A DNA stretch of 64,000 bases from Schauerella fraxinea (GTDB lineage Bacteria; Pseudomonadota; Gammaproteobacteria; Burkholderiales; Burkholderiaceae_B). Made by a program: the position numbers and the translations under genes. Under the pieces are notes generated by a model that worked only from the letters and a program-made list of their open reading frames with translations, was not told the origin of the DNA and searched no databases. Shown piece after piece: positions 8,686 to 19,210 of the stretch; the stretch's first letter is position 1; the number at the start of each line of letters is the position of its first letter. The DNA is taken from positions 3,144,554 to 3,208,553 of the forward strand of contig JAVDKL010000001.1 in assembly GCA_030849965.1 (NCBI GenBank). The letters run 5' to 3'.

Positions 8686-9510
8686 TTAGACAGGAGCGCC
8701 GAGAAAGTCGCCGAACGCGGCGTAGAAACCCGCTTCGTCATCCCATGGAATCATGTGACCCGCATCGGTCACGTGACTGACTTGTGTGTGCGGCGCCAGG
8801 GTCTTGATTTCTTCCACATCCTCAGGGCGGATCACGTCGCCCCGGCCGGCCACCATCAGCATCAGCGGTTGCGTGACCGAGGGCAGATCGGCATGAATAT
8901 CGTCGGTATGAAAGGCGTCGAAGCTTGTGACGATGGCACGCTCGTCGCAGGTGTGCAGCCACTCGGCCCGCAGGCGCACCTGCGCCTCGGTCCAGGTGGG
9001 GCAGAACTCGCGCATTTCGGCCAGCGTAATGCCGCGTTGCGACAGACGAATCGAATCGACGTACCACGGCAGTTTGGAGGGATAGGCGCGGCGGCCCGGA
9101 CCAGACACGGGTGGATCGACGGCGACCAGGCGGGTAAGCCCGGCGGGCGCGCTGCGCGCGGCGCGGATGGCGATGCGGCCGCCCATCGAGTGGCCGACGA
9201 GCGCATAGCGCTGCAAGCCCAATGCTTGCGCGAACGCGATGACGTCGGCGGCTTGCGCATCGAGACCATAGTCGAGCGAATCGGACGCCTCGGACAGGCC
9301 ACGGCCGCGCACGTCCAGCACATAGGTGTCGAAGCTTTGGCCCAGGCGCTCGCCGACGAAGCCCCAGGTCACGGCCGGGCTGGTGATGCCCGGGATGACG
9401 ATGACGGCGTCGCGGTGCGCGCGAGCGCCCTCGGTGCCGCCATAACGCAGATAGTGTTGGCGGATGTCGTTGGCGCGCACGTTGGCGCCGTACAAGAACG
9501 AGCTGGTCAT
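8686..9510 (-). CDS. nicD: N-formylmaleamate deformylase (NicD), alpha/beta hydrolase
   Basis: A 274-aa alpha/beta hydrolase. The triad is Ser108 (GHSMGG), Asp132 (LVAVDPP) and His252 (DAGHMIPW). The three keep the spacing I recall for Pseudomonas NicD, shifted together by seven residues. It removes formate from N-formylmaleamate to give maleamate. The gene lies 18 bases after nicE and 32 before nicX in the operon; its ribosome site is weak, suggesting reinitiation from nicE translation. Confidence 0.92.
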   Translation of the reverse strand: MTSSFLYGANVRANDIRQHYLRYGGTEGARAHRDAVIVIPGITSPAVTWGFVGERLGQSFDTYVLDVRGRGLSEASDSLDYGLDAQAADVIAFAQALGLQRYALVGHSMGGRIAIRAARSAPAGLTRLVAVDPPVSGPGRRAYPSKLPWYVDSIRLSQRGITLAEMREFCPTWTEAQVRLRAEWLHTCDERAIVTSFDAFHTDDIHADLPSVTQPLMLMVAGRGDVIRPEDVEEIKTLAPHTQVSHVTDAGHMIPWDDEAGFYAAFGDFLGAPV

Positions 9511-9528
9511 GGCGGTTCCGGTGGAGTG

Positions 9529-10281
9529 TCAGTAGGCGCCCGAGAGCAGGGCGCCTGCACCGGGAACGATGGGTTCGAGGTCGAGCGCCTTCAGGATGGC
9601 GTAGGTGGTGGCCACGGCGGCCGTAAGCACGGGTTTGCCGGTTTGCGCTTCGACCTTGGCTATTGCGGACAGCGATGGCATCTGCACGCATGCCGACAAC
9701 ACGATTACATCGACGTCGCTGGTTGGCATGCCGGCAACGATGCCCGGAAGCTTCGCGGGATCGTGGCGGCCAACGTCGAGGTTGTTCGGGATCTCGAGCG
9801 CGTGCCAATGCACGACCTCAAATCCTTCGTGGGCGATGTAATCCACCACCAACTGCGTGAGCGGTTTCATGTAAGGAGCGACCAGCGCAATGCGCTTGGC
9901 GCCCATCACGTGCAACGCATCGACCAGAGCACCTGCGCTGGTGATCACCGGTGCCGCCGCGCCGTTCTCGGCAGTGCGCTCGCCCAACCGCTTTTGCGAG
10001 ACACGGTGGTAGCCATGGCCCATGGCCATGATGGCCACGAGGCACGCGTATCCAAGCACATCCACGCGCGCATCGCTGAGCTCGAGCGCGCACCGGTCGG
10101 ACTCGGCATCCATGGCCGCCAGCTCTTCCTTGGCCACTGTTTTCATGCGCATGCGACTGGAATGAAACGTAAAGCGTTCAGGCCGGATCTGCTGGCGCGC
10201 CAGCAGCATGGCGGGTACTTCGGTTTCCATGGTGGTGTTCGAGCTGGGCACGATCTGCCCGATGCGATAGGACTTCTGCAC
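9529..10281 (-). CDS. nicE: Maleate cis-trans isomerase (NicE)
   Basis: A 250-aa member of the Asp/Glu racemase superfamily, maleate isomerase type, converting maleate to fumarate at the end of the nic pathway. The two active-site Cys are Cys80 (LGYACLVAIMAMGHG) and Cys198 (VLSACVQMPS), and 'VPSSNTTMETEVP' is the usual N-terminal signature. The start is GTG at 10281, preceded by CAGGAG; the nearby ATG (10286) is out of frame. It is the first gene of the leftward operon and faces nicC across the shared control region. Confidence 0.92.
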   Translation of the reverse strand: MQKSYRIGQIVPSSNTTMETEVPAMLLARQQIRPERFTFHSSRMRMKTVAKEELAAMDAESDRCALELSDARVDVLGYACLVAIMAMGHGYHRVSQKRLGERTAENGAAAPVITSAGALVDALHVMGAKRIALVAPYMKPLTQLVVDYIAHEGFEVVHWHALEIPNNLDVGRHDPAKLPGIVAGMPTSDVDVIVLSACVQMPSLSAIAKVEAQTGKPVLTAAVATTYAILKALDLEPIVPGAGALLSGAY

Positions 10282-10348
10282 GACATGACTCCTGCGGTCT
10301 TTGGCGCACGGGATCGCCAGAAGCAGTGGCGGTCGACGGCAATATTGA

Positions 10349-10365
10349 ATGTGTACGCTCTATTC
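10349..10365 (+). promoter_or_regulatory. Candidate BpsR/NicR operator in front of nicE
   Basis: ATGTGTACGCTCTATTC matches the motif shared with 20494-20510 at about 11 of 16 aligned positions. It lies about 70 bases upstream of the nicE start. Confidence 0.55.
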
Positions 10366-10428
10366 TTGCAGCTAACCCATCGGCTGACAATGGCTGTTTT
10401 CCCTGCCTTGTTTTTCGCGTTGGAATTT

Positions 10429-10532
10429 ACGGGAAAACCCTATAAAACAATGAACAAGCGCTAATTCTTGTGCGTAAGCGGTGGGTTTGCAAGCCGTGTT
10501 GGTGCGCCGCGCCAGGGTCACGGGAAAACCCT
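10429..10532 (+). repeat. Two identical 13-base boxes in the nic control region
   Basis: ACGGGAAAACCCT occurs at 10429-10441 and again at 10520-10532, 91 bases apart start to start. The second copy abuts the nicC promoter/operator. A related GGGGAATACCCT lies at 20577-20586 ahead of the importer operon. They may be sites for a second regulator. Confidence 0.45.
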
Positions 10533-11775
<1,243 letters not shown>

Positions 11776-11787
11776 AGGCGACCGTTC

Positions 11788-12324
11788 ATGCCACCCGCCG
11801 CGACGTCTGCCGCGTCTTCGTCTGCCCCTGTTGCGCGGGCAGGTAGCACGTTGCACGTCAACGGCGCGGAGCATGTGGTGCCCGCCGCGCCTGAAACGCG
11901 ATTGTTGTATGTGCTGCGTAACGATCTGGCGCTCAATGGTCCCAAGTTCGGTTGCGGGTTGGGCGAGTGCGGCGCCTGTACGGTGTTGATCGATGGCCAG
12001 GCAGCGCGGTCGTGCGTGATGCCGATCGCAGGTTTGCAAGGCCGGGCGGTCACCACGCTCGAAGGCTTGGGGAAGGCAGCCGCGCCCGGCCCCGTGCAGC
12101 GTGCCTTCATCGACGCGCAAGCCGCGCAGTGCGGTTATTGCCTCAACGGCATGATCATGACGACCGAAGCCCTGCTGCGACGCAATCCTGAGCCCAGCGA
12201 GCGCGAGATTCGCGACGCGCTCAAGTACACCTTGTGCCGGTGCGGCACGCATATCGAAATTCTCGCGGCCGTGCGATTGGCGGTGCAGTATTGGCGCGTC
12301 GCCGAAGGCGATCGGCACCGATGA
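11788..12324 (+). CDS. nicA: Nicotinate dehydrogenase small subunit, 2 x [2Fe-2S] (NicA)
   Basis: A 178-aa iron-sulfur subunit of a molybdenum hydroxylase. The plant-type cluster is at 'FGCGLGECGACTVL ... ARSC' and the second cluster at 'QCGYCLNGMI ... LCRCGTH'. It carries electrons from the molybdopterin centre towards cytochrome c. A ~20-residue Ala/Ser-rich N-terminal extension precedes the domain. The gene begins 12 bases after nicC and its stop overlaps the nicB start (ATGA). Confidence 0.93.
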   Translation: MPPAATSAASSSAPVARAGSTLHVNGAEHVVPAAPETRLLYVLRNDLALNGPKFGCGLGECGACTVLIDGQAARSCVMPIAGLQGRAVTTLEGLGKAAAPGPVQRAFIDAQAAQCGYCLNGMIMTTEALLRRNPEPSEREIRDALKYTLCRCGTHIEILAAVRLAVQYWRVAEGDRHR

Positions 12325-15300
12325 CGTCGCCGCCGGAGGCCCGCCCGCCGCGCAATGCGCTGGACAGCCCGGCACCGGATGCGGTGGTGGACCCGCCGCC
12401 TTCCGACGCGGCCGTGGGCATCGTGGTGCGGCCTCCCGAGATGACATGGAACGGCGAGCGATACACCGGGCCGACGTTCATTAACCGCGATATCGACCCA
12501 GTGACGGCTGCGCGCGCGGATGCTGAAGGCAACCCTGATGCCAGCTTCGGGAGCCAAGCGCGGCTGGTCGTGATCGGCACCTTTGTGGGGATTGTGGCCG
12601 CCACGGCGCGAGAGGCGCATGCGGCCGTGGACCAGGCAAGGTGGCGGTGGCAACGGCCGTCGTCGCGCAAGCGCGGTGCTGCCAGTCCGACACCGGATGT
12701 GCGCGCCGATGCGGATAAAAATGCGTCCGCCGCAGCACAAGATGCGTCAGGAGACCGCGCCGGGGTCTTGGCGCTGTCGGCGACGTATCGGTGGCCGATG
12801 GCCGAGGCGGTGAGAACGCAAGCCTGTGCGGTGGCCTGGTGGCATGGCGACGGCATTACCGTCTGGTCGGCAACCGATGCGCCGGCGCCGTTGCGCGCCG
12901 AGCTTGCCGCGTTGCTGGAGATGCCGGCAACGGCGATTCGTATCGTGACGACCGGTGCTGCGCCTTCGATGGACGATGTGGACGTCGCCGCCGATGCAGC
13001 ATTGTTGTCGCGTGCGGTGGCCGGGCCGGTACGCGTGATCGCCGATGCGCAAGACGACGGGGTGCAAAGGTCGCCCGCATTCGGCACGACCGCCGCCTCG
13101 GACATCGCGACGCAGGCTGCGCTGGATAGTGCGACATCGGCTGCATCCGATACCGTCATCGGGTTGTCTGCGGCAGTAACGGATCCGCACGACGCAGGAC
13201 AATACCGCGTCGCGCCATCACGCTATCTCGGCCGCCGGCCGTCGATTGCACGTCTGCTGATGGGCGGCGCTGCCACGCTGCAGGACGCCAACGGGATTGC
13301 CGCTTGTGGAGACGTCGCGGTGCTGTCGCCGGTATATGCGCTGGGTGACGCGCGTGTGCATTGGCCGCAAAACTTGGCGCTCGGTACACCGGAGGCGACG
13401 GGGACGCAGGCTTATCTGCCGGCCGTGTTTGCACATGAATCCTTCATCGACGAGGCGGCGCATCGGGCGGGCGAAGACCCCTTGGCGTTTCGCCTGGCGC
13501 GGCTGCAGGACCCACGCGGGGCCGACTTGCTGGCGCGTGTGGCCCTTGCGGCCGCTTGGACGCCGTCTGCCGCGAGTACAACGTTCGATGCAGATATCAG
13601 GTCGAGCGCAACCCGGCCGTCTTACGCCACGACGTCGGCGACCGACAATACGATGTCCAGTGCCGATACGGCGGATACCGTTGCCGCCACCGGACGCGGC
13701 ATGGCCTACGCGTGTGCGTGGGACGACACGCAATACCCACCCGTGCGTACGTGGTCGGCATGGGTGGCGGATGTCGCGGTGGATCCGCAGGATGGCCGGA
13801 TCGCGGTAACGCGCGTCGTCGTGGGCCACGATGCCGAGCAATCTCGTGACGATGCACGCGGTGCCGATCCTGATGCCGACACGGCCGCCATCGAGATGGC
13901 GGTGCGCGCCACGACGCAGCACTTGCTTGACGCACCCGATGCGTTCGACACCTGGCGCACAGGCACGCCGCCGGCCACCGATTGCTTACCCACGATCGAT
14001 GTGGTGGGCAGCGGCGGCGCGGCGCGTGCCGACGTGGCCACGGGGCGGGCGGCCACGCCACCCGGTGCGGTGGATTGGCATGCGCACGCTGCCTTGCCGG
14101 CGGCGGCCGCGGTGGCGAATGCCGTGTTTGCGGCCACCGGCGTGCGCTTGCGCGACGCGCCGTTTGGCGATGCGCGTACGCAGGCCTTGCTGCGCGGCGA
14201 TGCGGGGTCCAACGCGCCTGCCGATCGCGCGCAGCGTAACGATCGCGGTTCGCGTCGGCGAGCCTACACGTGGATGGGTGGGATTGCGGCCGCCGCAGCG
14301 GGCTTGGTGGTTGCGGCCTTGCCGTGGCGCGCAGCAATTGCGCCGGTTGCGGCACCCGATCTGAGCTTGTATTCGGTGGCGGCACTCGAGCGTGGGCGGC
14401 TGGTGGCGGCCGCTGGCGATTGTGTGGTGTGCCACACGGTGCCCGGCGGCGCGCCTAACGCAGGCGGTCTGGCGCTCGATACGCCCTTTGGTACGGTGTA
14501 CACGACCAACATCACGCCCGACCCCGAAACGGGCATCGGCACGTGGTCGTTTGCGGCCTTCGATCGCGCCATGCGGCAGGGCATTCATCGCGATGGCCGC
14601 CATCTTTATCCCGCGTTTCCGTACACGTCGTTCGCCAAGCTTACGGAAGCCGATATGCAGTCGCTGTACGCCTACATGATGACCCAGCCGCCGGTCGTGT
14701 CGCGGCCGCCGGAAACGCAGCTCGCGTTTCCGTTCAATCTGCGTGGCTTGATGGCCGGGTGGAATACGCTTTTCCATCGCGACGCGATGTATACCCCCGA
14801 TCCCGATCGCTCAACGCTATGGAATCGCGGCGCCTATCTCGTGCAAGGTGCCGGGCACTGCGGGGCATGCCACACGGCGCGCAATCCACTGGGCGCCGAG
14901 CGCGCAGGCGCGGCTTTCCTGGGTGGCGGCAATGCGGACGGTTGGGATGCGCCGGCGCTGAATGGAACATCGGCCGCGCCATTGGCGTGGACCGAGGCCG
15001 ATTTGTTCGATTATCTGCGCACGGGTTTTTCGGCGCGCCACGGCGTGGCGGCGGGTCCGATGGCGCCGGTGATTCATGGGCTGGCGCAGTTGCCGGATAG
15101 CGATATTCGGGCGATGGCCGTGTATCTGGCGTCGCTGGCGGTCCAAGCGCAGCAGCCGGAAAGCGTCAGCGCGAAGTCAACGGCTGCGGTGGGAGCAGCG
15201 GCGGCAGAAGCAGCGGCAGCCGAAGCAGCGTCGACATCGTTATCAAAGACGGCAACGGCAACGGCCGCGCTCGCCGCAACCGGCGCAACCGGCGCAACCG

Positions 15301-15659
15301 GCGCAACCGGCGCAACCGGCGCGCGCGTATTCGACGCCCAAGGCGAAGCGCTCTTTCGCGGGGCCTGCGCGGCGTGTCATGACGATGGTGCCACGGTGTA
15401 TGGCGCGAAGCCGGCGTTGGCGTTGAACAGCAATGTGCACAGCGCGCGGCCTGATAACCTGATTCAAGTCGTCCTGCAGGGTATCGAGCACCCGGCCAAT
15501 CCCGCACTCGGCTATATGCCGGCGTTTGGCGACAGCTTCAACGATAAGCAAGTGGCGGCGCTCGTCGATTACGTGCGCAACCGTTATGCGCCTGGCAAGC
15601 CGGTGTGGACCGATACGCAAGCCCGCGTCGGCGCGTTGCGCGCCAAGCACGGCGAGTGA
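12321..15659 (+). CDS. nicB: NicB-type subunit: degenerate molybdopterin-like region fused to a membrane segment and three cytochrome c domains
   Basis: A 1112-aa protein. Residues ~1-640 resemble the molybdopterin subunit at 4637-6979 from its hammerhead domain onward ('VDVAADAALLSRA', 'FAHESFIDEAAHRAGEDP', 'GRGMAYA', 'AVANAVFAATGVRLRDAPF'). They lack the first ~240 residues, and key motifs are lost: GCYGRN reads as APSMDD, and the GAGE catalytic Glu is replaced by GAVDW (582-586). A membrane segment follows (~650-670, 'GGIAAAAAGLVVAALPW'). Then come three haem sites: CVVCH (701-705), CGACH (847-851) and CAACH (1016-1020). The cytochrome part should pass electrons on to the respiratory chain. 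A low-complexity linker with an Ala-Thr-Gly repeat precedes the third haem domain. The start overlaps nicA by 4 bases. Confidence 0.88.
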   Translation: MTSPPEARPPRNALDSPAPDAVVDPPPSDAAVGIVVRPPEMTWNGERYTGPTFINRDIDPVTAARADAEGNPDASFGSQARLVVIGTFVGIVAATAREAHAAVDQARWRWQRPSSRKRGAASPTPDVRADADKNASAAAQDASGDRAGVLALSATYRWPMAEAVRTQACAVAWWHGDGITVWSATDAPAPLRAELAALLEMPATAIRIVTTGAAPSMDDVDVAADAALLSRAVAGPVRVIADAQDDGVQRSPAFGTTAASDIATQAALDSATSAASDTVIGLSAAVTDPHDAGQYRVAPSRYLGRRPSIARLLMGGAATLQDANGIAACGDVAVLSPVYALGDARVHWPQNLALGTPEATGTQAYLPAVFAHESFIDEAAHRAGEDPLAFRLARLQDPRGADLLARVALAAAWTPSAASTTFDADIRSSATRPSYATTSATDNTMSSADTADTVAATGRGMAYACAWDDTQYPPVRTWSAWVADVAVDPQDGRIAVTRVVVGHDAEQSRDDARGADPDADTAAIEMAVRATTQHLLDAPDAFDTWRTGTPPATDCLPTIDVVGSGGAARADVATGRAATPPGAVDWHAHAALPAAAAVANAVFAATGVRLRDAPFGDARTQALLRGDAGSNAPADRAQRNDRGSRRRAYTWMGGIAAAAAGLVVAALPWRAAIAPVAAPDLSLYSVAALERGRLVAAAGDCVVCHTVPGGAPNAGGLALDTPFGTVYTTNITPDPETGIGTWSFAAFDRAMRQGIHRDGRHLYPAFPYTSFAKLTEADMQSLYAYMMTQPPVVSRPPETQLAFPFNLRGLMAGWNTLFHRDAMYTPDPDRSTLWNRGAYLVQGAGHCGACHTARNPLGAERAGAAFLGGGNADGWDAPALNGTSAAPLAWTEADLFDYLRTGFSARHGVAAGPMAPVIHGLAQLPDSDIRAMAVYLASLAVQAQQPESVSAKSTAAVGAAAAEAAAAEAASTSLSKTATATAALAATGATGATGATGATGARVFDAQGEALFRGACAACHDDGATVYGAKPALALNSNVHSARPDNLIQVVLQGIEHPANPALGYMPAFGDSFNDKQVAALVDYVRNRYAPGKPVWTDTQARVGALRAKHGE
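15276..15320 (+). repeat. 9-base tandem repeat inside nicB (5 copies)
   Basis: GCAACCGGC is repeated five times without a mismatch, adding Ala-Thr-Gly units to the linker before the third haem domain. Being a multiple of three, copy changes would keep the frame. Confidence 0.9.
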
Positions 15660-15669
15660 TCGAAAGCCG

Positions 15670-16416
15670 TCACACGGTCAGATAAGCGCGCCGCACGGCC
15701 TCGTCATCCGCCAATGATTGCATCGTGCCGCTATAGCGGATCTGCCCTTTCTCGAGCACATACACGCGATCCGATACCAACTCGGCAAAGTGCACATTCT
15801 GCTCGGACAGCAGAATGCTTGCGCCTTGTGCCTTCAGCGCCAGAATCATGTGCGCCATCTGTTCGACGATCACCGGCGCCACGCCTTCCGATGGTTCATC
15901 CAACAGCACAAGGTATGGATTGCCCATCAGCGTGCGCGCGACCGTGAGCATCTGCTGTTCGCCGCCGCTCATCTGGCCGCCCGGGCGATCCTGCATCGCG
16001 CCCAGATTAGGAAACAACGTGTAGAGCGCGGCCGGCTCCCAGTTGGGCGCGCGGGTGCCGTCGGCCCATTGGCGGGGCGGCTGTCGGCCCACTTCGAGGT
16101 TTTCCGTCACCGTGAGATCGGTAAACACGCGCCGATCTTCGGGCACGAAGCCCATGCCCATACGTGCGATTTCGAAGGGCTGCCGCCCCGTCACGTTTTG
16201 CCCCATGAAATGCACTTGGCCTTTCCATGCAGGCAGCAGACCCATGATGGCCTTGATCGTGGTGGACTTGCCGGCGCCGTTGCGGCCCATCAACGCCACC
16301 ACTTCACCGCGCTTCACTTCCAGCCCGACGTCGAACAGGATGTGCGCGGCGCCATAGCCAGCGTCGAGGCCTTCTACGCGCAGCAGTGGCGCGTTCGTAT
16401 CGATGGCTGTGCTCAT
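15670..16416 (-). CDS. livF: LivF-type ABC transporter ATPase
   Basis: A 248-aa ATPase of the branched-chain amino-acid (HAAT) importer class. Walker A GRNGAGKST, signature MSGGEQQM and Walker B YLVLLDEPSEG are all present. It works in the cytoplasm with LivG to drive the LivHM permease. Its ATG overlaps the livG stop (ATGA). It is the last gene of the importer operon and converges with nicB, 10 bases away. A nic role is inferred from operators in front of the operon. Confidence 0.93.
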   Translation of the reverse strand: MSTAIDTNAPLLRVEGLDAGYGAAHILFDVGLEVKRGEVVALMGRNGAGKSTTIKAIMGLLPAWKGQVHFMGQNVTGRQPFEIARMGMGFVPEDRRVFTDLTVTENLEVGRQPPRQWADGTRAPNWEPAALYTLFPNLGAMQDRPGGQMSGGEQQMLTVARTLMGNPYLVLLDEPSEGVAPVIVEQMAHMILALKAQGASILLSEQNVHFAELVSDRVYVLEKGQIRYSGTMQSLADDEAVRRAYLTV

Positions 16417-17192
16417 GCCGGCACCTCGGCCGCACGTGCTTTCTCAAATGTTTTGCCCGTACCGAAATACACTTCCTGCACCTTTGGATGATTGCGAATG
16501 TCGGGGCCGGTGCCCTCGGCGATGAGTTCGCCGCGCGCCAGCACGATCATGCGGTCGGCATAGGCAAACACCACGTCCATGCTGTGTTCGGTAAACAGCA
16601 CCGCCATGTTGCGATCGACCACAAGCTGCTTGGTCAAGGCCATCAACGCATTGCGTTCCTGTGGCGCCATGCCGGCCGTGGGCTCGTCCATCAGCAAGAG
16701 CTTGGGATCGTTGGCCAGGCCCATGGCAAGTTCGACGCGTTTGACATCGCCGTAGGCCAGTTCGCTGCAGGGGCGTTCGGCCTGCTCGCGCATGCCCACC
16801 TGTTCCAACAACGCCAGGGCTTCCTTGCGGTACTGCGACGATGCCGGCGTCCACAGCGAATACACCTTGCCGTGGTGTGCCAGGAGCGCCATCTGGATGT
16901 TCTCGGCCACCGTCAACGACGCGAAGGTGGCGGCGATCTGAAACGTGCGGCCCACGCCCAGCTTGGCGATGTCGCGCGGACGCATGCCGGTCAGTTCGCG
17001 GCCATCGAGCTTGATGGAGCCGGAGGTGGGCGGCAACTGACCGCCTACCATGTTGAAGGTGGTGGACTTGCCCGCGCCGTTGGGGCCGATCAGCGCCAGC
17101 AGTTCGCCGGCGGCCAGATCGAAGCTCACGTCGTTGACCGCTTTGACGCCGCCGAAGGCTTTATTGATGTGACGTACTTCGAGCAAGCTCAT
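16413..17192 (-). CDS. livG: LivG-type ABC transporter ATPase
   Basis: A 259-aa ATPase with Walker A GPNGAGKST, an LivG-typical 'FQIAATFASLTVAENI', a YGDVKRVELAMGL signature region replacing LSGGQ (usual for LivG), and Walker B KLLLMDEPTAGM. The start at 17192 is chosen because it overlaps the permease stop (ATGA) and opens directly on the domain (MSLLEVRHINKAFGG); the frame stays open upstream to 17591 but only as a shadow of livHM. Confidence 0.93.
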   Translation of the reverse strand: MSLLEVRHINKAFGGVKAVNDVSFDLAAGELLALIGPNGAGKSTTFNMVGGQLPPTSGSIKLDGRELTGMRPRDIAKLGVGRTFQIAATFASLTVAENIQMALLAHHGKVYSLWTPASSQYRKEALALLEQVGMREQAERPCSELAYGDVKRVELAMGLANDPKLLLMDEPTAGMAPQERNALMALTKQLVVDRNMAVLFTEHSMDVVFAYADRMIVLARGELIAEGTGPDIRNHPKVQEVYFGTGKTFEKARAAEVPA

Positions 17193-19150
17193 ACCCGGTT
17201 CTCCTCGACGCTGGCGGGGGTGGCGGGGGCCGCGCCCAACGTGGCGTGGCGGCTGGCCGGTGTGCTGCGGCGCAGGCCGATGCGTTCGGCGATCTGTTGG
17301 CAGAAGCCGGCGATGCCCTGCGGAAACACCAGCACCAGCAGCAGAATGATGCCGCCGAAGAGCGCGCGCCAATACTCGGTGCTGCGCATGATCGTGTCTT
17401 GCAGCAGGTTGAAGGTGGCCGCGCCGACCAGCGGGCCAACCAACGTTTGAATGCCGCCCAGGAGCACCATCACCAGACCGTCGACCGACTTGGTGACGGC
17501 CATGGCATCGGGCGAAATGCTGCCTTTTGAGAACGTGAAAAGCGCACCGGCCAAGCCGGCAAACAAGCCGGCGACGACGAACGCCATCCACTGCACCCGT
17601 TTGACGTCGATGCCGACGGCATCGGCTCGCAATGCCGAGTCACGTCCTGCGCGCAGCGCAAAGCCGAAGGGTGAGAAGAGGATGCGGCGCAGCGCCACCA
17701 CGGCGAAGGCAACCACGGCCAGCGTGAGGTAATAGAACGCATTGCCCGACAGGAACTGTGCCGGCCACACCCCGATGATGCCGTTGGAGCCGCCGGTAAA
17801 GTCGTCCCACTGGAAGACGATGGACCAGACGATCTGCGAGAACGCCAGCGTGAGCATCGCCAGGTACACGCCGGAGAGCCGCACGCAAAACCAACCGAAG
17901 ATCAGCGCACCCACGGCCGCGACCAGCGGGCCCAGCACCAATGTGGCGAGCATGGGCAACGCGGCGGCCTTGAGCAGGAGCGCGGCGCCGTATGCGCCCA
18001 GTCCGAAGTAGGCGGCATGGCCAAACGAATGCATCCCGCCGGGGCCCATGATGAAGTGCAGACTGACCGCAAAGAGCGCGGCGATCATGATGTCCAGCGT
18101 GAGCACCGAGGCGTATGGAAACCAAGTGGATAACTGCGGCAGCACGATCAGCACCAGCAGCACCGCCGCACCGAAGGCTTTGAAGAGCGGCGACGATTTG
18201 CGGATCGGTGCTTCGACAGGCGCGGAGTTGCGGCTGACCGGTTGTGGGCGCCCGAACAGACCCCAGGGGCGAAATACCAGCACGAGCGCCATGAAGACGA
18301 ACTCGACGACAAGCGTGAGCTTGGAGAAGGAAACCGTCATGCCGAACATGGACACGTTGCCCAATCCAATGCAGATGGCCTTGATCTCGGCGATGATGAG
18401 GGCAGCCACGTAGGCGCCTGGAATGGATCCCATACCGCCCACCACCACCACCACGAAGGCGTCGCCGATCACGCGCAGATCCAGGCCGAGGCTGGCCGGT
18501 TCGCGCGGCAGTTGCACGGCGCCGCCCAGGCCCGCGAGCATGGCGCCCAGCGCAAAGACGCCGGTAAAGAGCCAGGCCTGATTGATACCCAACGCGCCCA
18601 GCATCTCGCGGTCTTGGGTGGCGGCGCGCACCAGCGTGCCCCATCGCGTGCGGGTGAGCAGCAGCCACAGTAGCGCGAGCACCAGCGGCCCGAGTGCAAT
18701 GAGCACGAGGTTGTAGACGGGATACTGGCGGCCGAGCAGATCGATGGCGCCGGTAAGGCCGGGCGCGCGGCGCCCCAGCAGATCCTCGGCGCCCCACAAC
18801 CACAGGGCGGCATCGTTGATCACCAGCACCAGCGCGAAGGTGGCCAGCAGTTGGAAGAGTTCGGGGGCGCGATAGATGCGCCGCAGCAGCACGATCTCGA
18901 TGGCGGCGCCCACGGCGCCCACCACCAGCGAGGCGGCGATGACCCCACCCCAGAAGCCCAGGCCGGTCGAGCCGAAGCGCTCGATCAGCGTATAGGCAAC
19001 GTACAGCCCCAGCATGTACAGCGAGCCGTGCGCAAAGTTGACGATGCGCGTCACGCCGAAGATCAGCGAGAGGCCCGCGGCCACGAGAAACAGCGACGAT
19101 GCTTCGGCCAGGCCGTTGAGCAACTGCGCGAGAAATCCTGTCAGATCCAT
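17189..19150 (-). CDS. Fused LivH-LivM ABC permease
   Basis: A 653-aa membrane protein that joins the two permeases of a LIV-type importer. Residues 1 to about 300 are LivH-like ('GLSLIFGVTRIVNFAHGSLYMLG'). A short polar linker (~305-325) leads into a LivM-like half ('HFIMGPGGMHSFGHAAYFGLGAYG', 'GINDFVV...'-type region replaced here by 'VDGLVMVLLGGIQTLVGP'). Most systems encode these separately, though fusions are known. The frame runs without a break through the linker. It lies between livK and livG. Confidence 0.9.
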   Translation of the reverse strand: MDLTGFLAQLLNGLAEASSLFLVAAGLSLIFGVTRIVNFAHGSLYMLGLYVAYTLIERFGSTGLGFWGGVIAASLVVGAVGAAIEIVLLRRIYRAPELFQLLATFALVLVINDAALWLWGAEDLLGRRAPGLTGAIDLLGRQYPVYNLVLIALGPLVLALLWLLLTRTRWGTLVRAATQDREMLGALGINQAWLFTGVFALGAMLAGLGGAVQLPREPASLGLDLRVIGDAFVVVVVGGMGSIPGAYVAALIIAEIKAICIGLGNVSMFGMTVSFSKLTLVVEFVFMALVLVFRPWGLFGRPQPVSRNSAPVEAPIRKSSPLFKAFGAAVLLVLIVLPQLSTWFPYASVLTLDIMIAALFAVSLHFIMGPGGMHSFGHAAYFGLGAYGAALLLKAAALPMLATLVLGPLVAAVGALIFGWFCVRLSGVYLAMLTLAFSQIVWSIVFQWDDFTGGSNGIIGVWPAQFLSGNAFYYLTLAVVAFAVVALRRILFSPFGFALRAGRDSALRADAVGIDVKRVQWMAFVVAGLFAGLAGALFTFSKGSISPDAMAVTKSVDGLVMVLLGGIQTLVGPLVGAATFNLLQDTIMRSTEYWRALFGGIILLLVLVFPQGIAGFCQQIAERIGLRRSTPASRHATLGAAPATPASVEENRV

Positions 19151-19210
19151 AACCTCGGAATCCGTAATGAGTCGTCAGGCCGCAGCGGTTGCTGCGGCCC
19201 GATCGCGGGG

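Noticed and set aside
8755-10464. Long rightward open frame (569 codons) opposite nicD and nicE
   Set aside because: nicD and nicE have full catalytic motifs on the other strand; this frame has none.
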